Positions 45,213 to 52,275 of a stretch of 64,000 nucleotides of DNA are shown piece after piece; position 1 is the first letter of the stretch; each line of letters opens with the position of its first letter. Source of the DNA: Williamsia sp. 1138 (lineage in GTDB: Bacteria; Actinomycetota; Actinomycetes; Mycobacteriales; Mycobacteriaceae); assembly GCF_002095435.2 (NCBI RefSeq), contig NZ_MJEJ02000049.1, forward strand, positions 186,001 through 250,000, given 5' to 3'. The notes below the pieces were generated by a model. That model made no database searches and was not told the DNA's origin. It saw only the letters and a list, made by a program, of their open reading frames with translations. A program made the translations under genes and the position numbers.

Positions 45213-45976
45213 TCAGAAGGTCGTGACCTTCCAAGTGAATCCGTCCGGGTCGGTGAACCGTCCCGCGTACCCGCCTTCGACTGCGGAGGCCGGTGCGGAT
45301 ATCTGACCTCCCGCCGCGGTCGCTGCAGTCAACAATCCGTCGACATCCTCACGGGACAGCTGGCGGCTCACCAACACCGACGTGCCGCCCCCGCTATCGG
45401 CATCCGACACACCCGCGTCTTTCGCCAACTCCGAGCGGCGCAGTAGACCCAGCCTCGAGGCGCCCGCGTCGAACGTGAAGTCGATGAACTTCTTGCCGTA
45501 GTCGCGATCAACCGTCATTCCCAGCGCGGTATAGAACGACTTTGATGCTTTCGGGTCGTCGACGCCCAGGATGCAGACGGTCTCGGTGGGTTTCGGGGGC
45601 ACCGCGGCCGGGCCGGAGTCCTTCTTCTTGTCGGTGGCGAGCTTCCAGATCGCCCCGTCGGGTGCGCGGAAGACTGCGGTGAATCCGCCGAAGAATCCCT
45701 TTTTCGCGGGCTTGAGGACCTCCCCGCCTGCCGCGGCAGCAGCAGCGAGCAGAGACTCCACCTCGCTGGGCTGATCGACGATGTAGCTGATGACAAGCCC
45801 TGGAAGTCAGTTACAGCACCCGATGTCACGGCGGCTTCAAGGACCAGATCACCCGCACCGTGCAGATCCAGCGACGTGTCCGGCAGCGAAAAAGTCGACG
45901 AGTAGAACGAACGTGCATCATCGATCGTGGGTACGGCAAGGGTCAGGATGTCCAGGGACAGCTTCGGGTTGGTCAT
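45213..45976 (-). pseudogene. VOC (glyoxalase-like) family gene with frameshift
   Basis: Two overlapping minus-strand frames make one vicinal-oxygen-chelate protein. The N-terminal part (from ATG 45976) has LDILTLAVPTIDDARSFYSSTF and is in frame to FQGL near 45798. The continuation in the next frame reads VISYIVDQPSEVESLL and runs through a second VOC half, ending WKVTTF at 45213. One missing base around 45796-45801 (CAGGGCTTGTC) explains the break; repaired length would be about 254 residues. The family includes glyoxalases and extradiol dioxygenases. The rest of the gene is intact, so the break is recent or an assembly error. Confidence 0.82.
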
Positions 45977-46063
45977 GTAGATGACCCTATTGTTGCTGCA
46001 ACTCCAAAGCTTCTTGATTCCTGATCACCCGCGGCGCACAGCGTGTTCACTGCGCCTCACATC

Positions 46064-47234
46064 TCAGCCGGTCCGGTGAATGATGACGATGAAGCCGTCA
46101 CCCTCGCGGGCACTCGGTTGATAGGACTCCCCGGCCACGCGTCCCGCATCGTGATAGGACTCCCCGGCGCCACCACCGCCACCACCACCGATCGAACCCG
46201 GGCTGTGTCCGCCGTCGCCGCCGTGCTGATAGCCGCCACCGCCACCGCCGCCGCCACCGCTGCCGACCACGGGAACGCGGGAGCCATCTGCTCCGTTGCC
46301 GCCGCGATCCCGGGGTGCGTTGGCCCCTGCGCCGCCGTCGGCGTCGCCGCGCTGGCCGCCCTGAGCACCCGCTTTGCCCGGACCGAAACCGGCAGAGCCG
46401 CCGTTGCCGCCGTTGCGAGTTCCATTGAAGTAGGTGTACTTACCGGCACCGCCCCCGCCGCCCGCTCCGCATCCAAGGTTTCCTGCGCCACCCGAGCCCC
46501 CGTTACCGCCATGCCGGTAGCCGCCGCCTCCGCCGCCACCGGCCCCGCTCAGAACCGTCCCGGACCCTCCCCCTCCGGTACCGCTTCCTGACCGGCCCCC
46601 GCCGCCGCCGAAGCCCGGATAGCACAACAGCTTCGCCCGTCGTGTGCCCTCGCTGAAAGACCCCTCGCCGTTGGAACCGCTGCCCGCCTTTTCACCGCCG
46701 GACCCACCGATGCCCCCGATACTTCGTTCGGAGCCCGGCCCGTTCCCGCGGCCACCCCCACCCCCACCGCCGCCGGCGACCACAAGTGGGCGGTCGCCGC
46801 GAAGGATCGCGCTCGACCCCACCACCGGACGCCCCACTTTGGCCGGCCAGCGCTGTACCGCCACCGCCACCTTTGGTGTAGCCGACCCGCGGATCACGAC
46901 CGCCCACGTAGAGCTTGAACTGTTCTCCGTTCTGAACGGTGAATTGCGCAACGACTTGACCGCCGCCGCCGCCTTTACCGCCGTTCGGTCGGCCTCGGCT
47001 GTCCAATGGTGTCCCACCCTGTGCACCGGTGACCACCGCGACGATCGAGGTGACGCCCGCCGGCACGACGACCGTCGCCTGCTCACCCGGAGTCCCGTAG
47101 GTGCAACTCTGCCCCGGGCTCAGCACACAATCCGCGGCAGTTGGAGCGGCAGTGGCAGTACTCGGGGAGAGCAGAAATCCGCCGGCGAGGGCCAGCGCAG
47201 AGATCCCGATGACTGCCGTACGACTTCTGGACAT
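46064..47234 (-). pseudogene. Secreted glycine-rich protein gene with apparent +1 frameshift
   Basis: A signal peptide (TAVIGISALALAGGFLLSPS, cut near ATAA) and a compact domain (PAGVTSIVAVVTGAQGG, FKLYVGG) lead into a glycine-rich region. The first frame goes astray after ASGGG at 46816-46819, a run of four C on the plus strand. Dropping one base joins it to SSAILRGDRPLVVAGGGGG and on through about 245 more residues to the end DGFIVIIHRTG at 46064. The repaired protein would be about 390 residues. Gly runs are interspersed with Asn, Tyr and Ser, resembling surface or wall glycine-rich proteins. Function is unknown. Confidence 0.78.
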
Positions 47235-47331
47235 GCCGCCCCTTTGAGACCTGCTGCAGCAGAGTTGGTCCGACCCGGAGCAAATCTAACCCAGAACCAG
47301 TTCCGCGCAAGTCCGTTTTCCGACCAGCTTT

Positions 47332-48231
47332 CTACCCCCGCGCGCTCAGATGCTCGGTGACCGCCGACTGGATCTCGGTCGTGTCAGGACCCAGCCACGC
47401 CGACAGGTGCGTGCCGACGTCCACGGTGATGAGTCGCGAGTTCGCGATCGATCCGGCCGCGTGAACACTCTGCTCGTACGGCACGTCCGCGTCGGTTCTG
47501 GCGTGGATCAACAGGACCGGAGCCCGCACCTCGGTCAGCGGCAGGTCCAGATCTTTGAAGTGGTGGAAATCGTTCTCGAAGCCGTCTTTTCGTGGCCCCG
47601 TCACGGTGTCGAAGAGTGCGGTCGCGAACGTCCGCTGAGTGTCGTCCGCCATGATCTCGGCGGTCAGTTGTTTCGCCTGCGCGCGGGTGAGATCGCCTTC
47701 ACCCGACATCAACGTCGAGACGGCGGTAGCCGGCGCTTTCTCGGCCAGGGTGGTGGCAAACCAGGTGCCGAGCCGTCCGAACAGCATCTTCTCTTCCCCG
47801 AGTTCGACACGTCCGCGCAGCGTTTCGGCGGGATCGAACTCGCTGCTCACGGCCGCGACCGCTACAACCGCGGTGATCCGGTCCGGATACAGTGCCGCGA
47901 GGGCATAGGTCGCGGGTCCTCCACCCGACCAGCAGACCACTGCGAACTGCTCGATGTCCAACTCCGACAGCAGTGTTGCCACCAACACCGCTTGCTGCTC
48001 CGGGGTCCGATTGTTCTCCGCGAGTGGAGTATTGAGATACCCCGGACGTGAGACCGAGACGACACGGTGCCGATCGGACAGGAACCGGGCCATCAGCGCA
48101 CCCTGGTCGCATCCGCCCGGGGAGCCGTGGACGAACAGGACTGGTGACCCGGTGCCGATGTCGAGGTATTCGATGGGGCCTACGGACGTCTGCGCGACGC
48201 GACCGGCCGGAAGATCGAAGTGAGCTGCCAT
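47332..48231 (-). CDS. Alpha/beta hydrolase
   Basis: This is a 299-residue alpha/beta hydrolase. FVHGSPGGCDQGA is the oxyanion region (~33-45), VSRPGYLNTP a conserved turn, VVCWSGGGPATYAL the nucleophile elbow (Ser ~109; the usual first Gly is Cys), HARTDADVPYEQS the acid and VGTHLSAW the His. The triad is complete. The ATG at 48231 is chosen; an in-frame extension to 48927 overlaps the divergent HEAT gene. It lies divergent from the MerR/HEAT operon across a 129-base gap containing the MerR-type promoter, so it may belong to the same regulon. The substrate is unknown. Confidence 0.87.
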   Translation of the reverse strand: MAAHFDLPAGRVAQTSVGPIEYLDIGTGSPVLFVHGSPGGCDQGALMARFLSDRHRVVSVSRPGYLNTPLAENNRTPEQQAVLVATLLSELDIEQFAVVCWSGGGPATYALAALYPDRITAVVAVAAVSSEFDPAETLRGRVELGEEKMLFGRLGTWFATTLAEKAPATAVSTLMSGEGDLTRAQAKQLTAEIMADDTQRTFATALFDTVTGPRKDGFENDFHHFKDLDLPLTEVRAPVLLIHARTDADVPYEQSVHAAGSIANSRLITVDVGTHLSAWLGPDTTEIQSAVTEHLSARG

Positions 48232-48316
48232 CGCGTCGGTCCTCCGCAGTCTGAGGGTGATCGTGGAAATGGTAGTTCTCCCGCAATCATGTGGGGCCGA
48301 AATAGTGCGCCCCGGG

Positions 48317-48348
48317 CTTGACCTTGACACAGTGAGAAGGTCAAGACT
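48317..48348 (+). promoter_or_regulatory. MerR-type promoter with 9-base dyad in 19-base spacer
   Basis: Perfect arms CTTGACCTT (48317-48325) and AAGGTCAAG (48337-48345) flank 11 bases. The -35 TTGACC (48318-48323) and -10 AAGACT (48343-48348) are 19 bases apart. This is the typical over-long promoter activated by MerR-family proteins. It fits autoregulation by the MerR-HEAT protein encoded in the operon. Confidence 0.85.
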
Positions 48349-48360
48349 GGCAGCAAGGAG

Positions 48361-49035
48361 GTGGTTCCCATCGGCACGCCACACAACGACCAGAACACCC
48401 GATTGCGGACTGCGCTGAGTGCACCCAACTCGTCGATCCGCCTGAGGGCAGCGCTCGCGGCGGGGACGACCCCCCACCCCAGCTTCGTCCAGGTGCTGGT
48501 CGAGCGGTGCGCAATTGAACCGGACTTCTTCGTCCGCGACATGCTGACCTGGGCACTGACCCGGCACCCGGGGGAGCTCACCGTTCCGATACTGCTGACC
48601 GAACTCCATTCGGACACCCCGCAGGCCCGAAGTCAGTCGCTGCACACCCTGTCGAAGATCGCGGACAAGAACTTGTGGCGGAGTATTCCGAAAAGCCTGC
48701 TGCACGACGCCGACGACGAGGTCGCCCGCGCTGCCTGGCGCACAGCCGTTGTCCTGGTTCCACACGACGAGGAAATCGATCTCGCGGGCGAACTGATCAC
48801 CGAGCTGGGACGTGGAGATCGCGACATGAAGCGCAGTCTGAGTCGCGCATTGATAGCTCTGAGCGATGCGATACCGCCCCTCTTGAACACCGCGACGTCG
48901 AGCGACGATCCCACCATCCGCGCTCACGCGAGGGCCACCGAGCGACTTCTCGCCGATCCCGAGAGCGAGTTCACCATCACCGCCGACGACGCCAGGCGAA
49001 TTGTCAATGCAGGCAATGCGATGCAGGACGAGTAG
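48361..49035 (+). CDS. HEAT-repeat protein
   Basis: This is a ~224-residue all-helical protein with HEAT-like repeats from ~15 to 195: RLRAALAAG, FVRDMLTWALTRHPG, ARSQSLHTLSKIADKN, EVARAAWRTAVVLVP and TIRAHARATERLL. HEAT arrays are protein-protein scaffolds. It precedes a MerR regulator whose own C-terminus is a HEAT array, with a 2-base gap, so the two proteins probably associate. The given GTG directly abuts AAGGAG; an ATC at 48370 is better spaced (about 7 bases) and stands where an ATG would be expected. The start is therefore uncertain. Confidence 0.82.
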   Translation: MVPIGTPHNDQNTRLRTALSAPNSSIRLRAALAAGTTPHPSFVQVLVERCAIEPDFFVRDMLTWALTRHPGELTVPILLTELHSDTPQARSQSLHTLSKIADKNLWRSIPKSLLHDADDEVARAAWRTAVVLVPHDEEIDLAGELITELGRGDRDMKRSLSRALIALSDAIPPLLNTATSSDDPTIRAHARATERLLADPESEFTITADDARRIVNAGNAMQDE

Positions 49036-49037
49036 CA

Positions 49038-50075
49038 GTGCTGATCGGCGAGCTCTCGCGGCGAACGGGTGTCAGCGCCCGCATGCTGCGGCACTACGAC
49101 TCCCTCGGTCTCGTGCGTCCGACGGATCGTAGCGACGGCGGATATCGCGAATATTCGAACGATGACATACTCCGAATCTTTCGAGTCGAAAGCCTTCGGT
49201 CGCTGGGGTTGTCCTTGCGCGAGGTCCAACGGGCTCTCGATGACCCGGACTTCACCCCGACCGCATTGGTCGGCGAGCTCATCGACCAGACCCGCGAAAG
49301 ACTTGCGCGCGAACAGGAGTTGCTCGAACGGCTTCAACAGGTGAACGACACCGACCCGGGCACCTGGAGCGACGTGCTCGGTCTGATCGAACTCGTGCGT
49401 GATCTGGGGTCGGATCGCCCAGCTCGCCGCCAACAGGCAGTATTTTCTGCGACGGAGGACGGTTCTGCGCCTGCCGACGTGCTCGCAGACGCGCTCCTCG
49501 TCGAAGTCGTCCCGAACGTCGCAGGCGCACTTGGTTGGTCGCTGGCGAGGCTGGGTAACGACGCCGTTGCTGCGTTGGCGCGCGGACTCGAGTCATCGGA
49601 TACCGACGTCCGGCGTCGCGCAACTATGGCCATTGCGAAAATTGACGGCCCCGAGGCAACCACGCTCCTTGAACTCGCTCTCGCCGACGACGACATCACC
49701 ATTCGTAGTCAGGCGGCCATCGAATTGGGTTCGAGAGGTTTGATCCGCGCCGCACCGACCCTCATCGATGCGATCGTCGCGGGTTCGCGCGACGTAGAGG
49801 CAGCTGACGCGTTGGGCGCTCTCGCGCAGACTCAGCAGACCGCTGACGAACTGACCGGTGCGCTGCTGGAGGCTCTGGACGAGAGCAGCGAACCCCCGGT
49901 GCGTTCTCGCCTGACCCAGGCACTGACGGAGATCCCAGGCGTGGCTGCCCATCTCGCACTCTCGCGACTCACCGAGGATGAGGACCACGCGGTCGCTTAC
50001 ACGGCGAGAGCGGTGCTGAGCAGCCGGAGCGCGAGGTCCACCCGGAAACACCCCGGCTCGTCAACTAAAGGTTGA
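49038..50075 (+). CDS. MerR family regulator with C-terminal HEAT repeats
   Basis: This is a 345-residue protein. The N-terminal MerR winged helix is LIGELSRRTGVSARMLRHYDSLGLV (~2-26), followed by a dimerisation coil (RERLAREQELLERLQQ, ~90-106). The rest (~150-335) consists of about five HEAT-like repeats (LARGLESSDTDVRRRATMAIAKI, LALADDDITIRSQAAIELGS, and so on). A HEAT array in place of a small ligand pocket suggests control by a protein partner, and the co-encoded HEAT protein is the obvious candidate. It starts GTG at 49038, two bases after the upstream stop. The promoter at 48317 fits autoregulation. Confidence 0.88.
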   Translation: MLIGELSRRTGVSARMLRHYDSLGLVRPTDRSDGGYREYSNDDILRIFRVESLRSLGLSLREVQRALDDPDFTPTALVGELIDQTRERLAREQELLERLQQVNDTDPGTWSDVLGLIELVRDLGSDRPARRQQAVFSATEDGSAPADVLADALLVEVVPNVAGALGWSLARLGNDAVAALARGLESSDTDVRRRATMAIAKIDGPEATTLLELALADDDITIRSQAAIELGSRGLIRAAPTLIDAIVAGSRDVEAADALGALAQTQQTADELTGALLEALDESSEPPVRSRLTQALTEIPGVAAHLALSRLTEDEDHAVAYTARAVLSSRSARSTRKHPGSSTKG

Positions 50076-50077
50076 CG
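50059..50077. promoter_or_regulatory. First palindrome (operator) upstream of HTH-ClpN gene
   Basis: CGTCAAC (50059-50065) and GTTGACG (50071-50077) are perfect arms around TAAAG. It overlaps the last codons of the MerR-HEAT gene. It contains the TTGACG -35 box of the next gene. Confidence 0.8.
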
Positions 50078-50081
50078 AATC

Positions 50082-50110
50082 CATGCCGTCAACCTACGGT
50101 TGACGGCATG
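50082..50110. promoter_or_regulatory. Second palindrome (operator) covering -10 and start codon of HTH-ClpN gene
   Basis: Perfect 13-base arms (CATGCCGTCAACC and its complement) flank TAC. The dyad covers the -10 box TACGGT (50095-50100) and the ATG at 50108. It shares GTCAAC/GTTGAC half-sites with the first palindrome. Binding here would block both transcription and a leaderless start. Confidence 0.85.
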
Positions 50111-50824
50111 ACGACCCCCACACCGATCAAGCAGGTTCGCCTCGACGACCTGATCGAAGCCATCACCACTGTGCACACCAATACGCTCGAACAGCTGTCG
50201 ACCGCTGTACTCACTGCGGACCATCTCGGCGATATCGCCGATCACCTGATCGGCCACTTCGTCGATCAAGCGCGACGTTCTGGCGCGTCCTGGACCGACA
50301 TCGGAGTGAGCATGGGCGTCACCAAGCAGGCGGCGCAAAAGCGCTTTGTAACCAAGGCCGATTCGTGGATACCGGCTCTCGACCCGAGCCAGGGATTCAA
50401 CCGTTTCACGCTGCGCGCCCGGAACGTCGTTGTCGCCTCACAGGAAGAAGCGCGCTCGGCCGGGCACGCCGAGATCACGACAGGACACCTCACCCTGGGT
50501 CTCATCGGCGACCTCGACTCGATGGCCGTTCGGATCATCTCAGGACTCGGCGTAGATCTCGATGAGCTGCGTACCGCAGTGGCAGGCACGTTCCCTGCGA
50601 GGGCCACCGACATGCCGGCACTCGTTCCTTTCGACACGGGGGCCAAGAAGGTTCTGGAACTGACTTTTCGCGAAGCCCTGCGTCTGGGCGCCGACAACGC
50701 CGGGACCGAACACATCCTGCTCGCCCTGCTGGAGTATGAGAACGGCGAGGGCCCCATATCCGCACTCGGGCTGACGAAGGTCGCCGCAGAGGCGCACGTG
50801 ATGACGTCACCACCGACTCGGTGA
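50108..50824 (+). CDS. Helix-turn-helix / Clp-N domain protein, probably autoregulator
   Basis: This is a 238-residue protein. An N-terminal DNA-binding segment with a helix-turn-helix (~60-80, ASWTDIGVSMGVTKQAAQKRF) is followed by two Clp-N repeats (~95-230: FTLRARNVVVASQEEARSAGH with TTGHLTLGLI, and AKKVLELTFREALRLGADNAGTEHILLALLE). There is no ATPase domain. Clp-N normally binds substrates or adaptors for ClpC, so this may be a proteolysis-linked regulator. TTGACG (50072-50077), 17 bases, TACGGT and a start 7 bases later make a strong leaderless promoter buried in two palindromes. An in-frame codon at 50072 lies inside the operator and is rejected. Confidence 0.88.
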   Translation: MTTPTPIKQVRLDDLIEAITTVHTNTLEQLSTAVLTADHLGDIADHLIGHFVDQARRSGASWTDIGVSMGVTKQAAQKRFVTKADSWIPALDPSQGFNRFTLRARNVVVASQEEARSAGHAEITTGHLTLGLIGDLDSMAVRIISGLGVDLDELRTAVAGTFPARATDMPALVPFDTGAKKVLELTFREALRLGADNAGTEHILLALLEYENGEGPISALGLTKVAAEAHVMTSPPTR

Positions 50825-50901
50825 CTTCGACATGACATAGCAACATCTGCGGAAATTCATCGGCACTGTGTGGCGTAGGGCACAATACGGTCAACCATGA
50901 C

Positions 50902-50915
50902 GTGACGAGCGTCAC
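50902..50915. promoter_or_regulatory. Short palindrome upstream of unknown gene
   Basis: GTGACG and CGTCAC are perfect arms around AG, 25 bases before the ATG at 50940. It is a possible operator. Confidence 0.4.
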
Positions 50916-50939
50916 TACCGGGTGTGCTGAGGGGACAAC

Positions 50940-51290
50940 ATGCAGGACGGGCACGTGACGATCGTGCAGCTGACGAGGTCGGGTGCGCACGATCGATGGC
51001 TCGGTGAGATCACGGACGCAGTGAGGTCGACGCCGTCAGGATCGCACTTACACGTCGTGTTTCCGCCCGAGCACGACTTCTGGGATTTCGTGATCGCCAA
51101 CCTCGGCGGTTGCTCCGGTGTCACGATGACTTCGCTCCCGAAGATTTACGACTCCGTCTCGGTGTTCAACGCAGCGGCCCTGGCCTTGGCGCCATCCGGC
51201 CGACCGTGGACGTGGTCCAAGCACGGCTCCGGAAGGCGAAGGCCGGTAACCGCTCTGCGCGCCCGCCTCGGCCGACTACAGCCGAGCTGA
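50940..51290 (+). CDS. Protein of unknown function
   Basis: This is a 116-residue protein with a mixed alpha/beta first part (VTIVQLTRSGAHDRWLGEI; HLHVVFPPEHDFWDFVIANLGG) and a basic C-terminal tail (WSKHGSGRRRPVTALRARLGRL). There is no signal peptide and no family I recognise. GAGGGG five bases before the ATG and typical codon use support it as real. It stands between the HTH-ClpN gene and the Fpg/Nei gene with its own upstream palindrome. Confidence 0.65.
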   Translation: MQDGHVTIVQLTRSGAHDRWLGEITDAVRSTPSGSHLHVVFPPEHDFWDFVIANLGGCSGVTMTSLPKIYDSVSVFNAAALALAPSGRPWTWSKHGSGRRRPVTALRARLGRLQPS

Positions 51291-51382
51291 TCCTCCTCAC
51301 TCCACCGTTCATCGCACGGCGGAGCGTTCGCCGGCCCGATTCGCCCGTGTTGCTTCGCGCCAGGACGGGGTACACCGGATGA

Positions 51383-52201
51383 ATGCCGGAACTACCTGAG
51401 GTCGAGAACGCCAGGCAAGTCGTCGAGAAAGCACTGAACCGGGTCATCGTCGACATCGACGACACCGACACCTTCGAGTGCCGCCCGCATCGCCCGGGCG
51501 AGATCGCCCGGGCACTCAAGGGCGGCCAACTCACCGAAGCCTGCCGACGCGGCAAAGCCATGTGGTGCGAAACCGTGACCGCGGACGGGACACCCGGTCC
51601 CACTCTCGGGATCCATCTCGGTATGGGCGGGCGAATCATCGTCACCGCGCCGGATGGTGAGCAGACGTCGCGCTATGGCGGTGGTGATCCCCACGTCGGT
51701 GAACGCGACACCGACAAGCCCGAGTGGACGCGGTTCGCCATGACGTTCGATGACGGTGGTCAACTTCGCCTCTTCGACAAGCGACGCCTCGGCAGGGTTC
51801 GTCTCGAACCCAACATCGACGCCCTCGGCCCCGACGCCGCGGAGATCACCCGCGACGAGTTCCGACACCGCATCGGTTCCAGCGGAGCGCCGCTCAAAGC
51901 GAGGCTGCTCGATCAAGCCGCCATCGCCGGCATCGGCAATCTGCTCGCCGACGAAGTGTTGTGGCAAAGCGAGCTGTCACCGTCGCGTCGCGCCAAAACC
52001 CTGACCACAGACGAACTGGACGAGCTACGGGTGATCCTGCGCCGCGCCATCCGGTCCGCGATCAAGAAGGGTGGCGTCCACACCGGCGAGATGATCCCGT
52101 ACCGCAAGACGGACGCCACGTGCCCACGATGTGACGCCCCGATGTCGCGTGGGACCGTCGGCGGACGGACGACATGGTGGTGTTCGCGCGAACAGTCGTG
52201 A
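51383..52201 (+). CDS. Fpg/Nei family DNA glycosylase with incomplete zinc finger
   Basis: This is a 272-residue DNA glycosylase/AP lyase that removes oxidised bases. MPELPEVE supplies the catalytic Pro2 and Glu3, RRGKAMW the Lys (58), and DQAAIAGIGNLLADEVLW the helix-two-turn-helix (~180-197). The C-terminal zinc finger has C247, C250 and C267, but position 270, where the fourth Cys belongs, is Glu (CSREQS), and the protein ends two residues later. Metal binding may be lost or use another ligand. Start ATG at 51383, since the N-terminal Pro must be exposed after Met removal. Confidence 0.92.
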   Translation: MPELPEVENARQVVEKALNRVIVDIDDTDTFECRPHRPGEIARALKGGQLTEACRRGKAMWCETVTADGTPGPTLGIHLGMGGRIIVTAPDGEQTSRYGGGDPHVGERDTDKPEWTRFAMTFDDGGQLRLFDKRRLGRVRLEPNIDALGPDAAEITRDEFRHRIGSSGAPLKARLLDQAAIAGIGNLLADEVLWQSELSPSRRAKTLTTDELDELRVILRRAIRSAIKKGGVHTGEMIPYRKTDATCPRCDAPMSRGTVGGRTTWWCSREQS

Positions 52202-52275
52202 CCAGTCGTGATTCGATGGGGTCAGCGCCAGCTGGACATGTCGCATTCACGAACTGCCGATAGATCGGAACGACC

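Noticed and set aside
46180-46760. Repeat array (CRISPR or minisatellite) suggested by GCCGCC/ACCGCC runs
   Set aside because: The repetition follows Gly codons of the glycine-rich protein; there is no constant repeat-spacer period.
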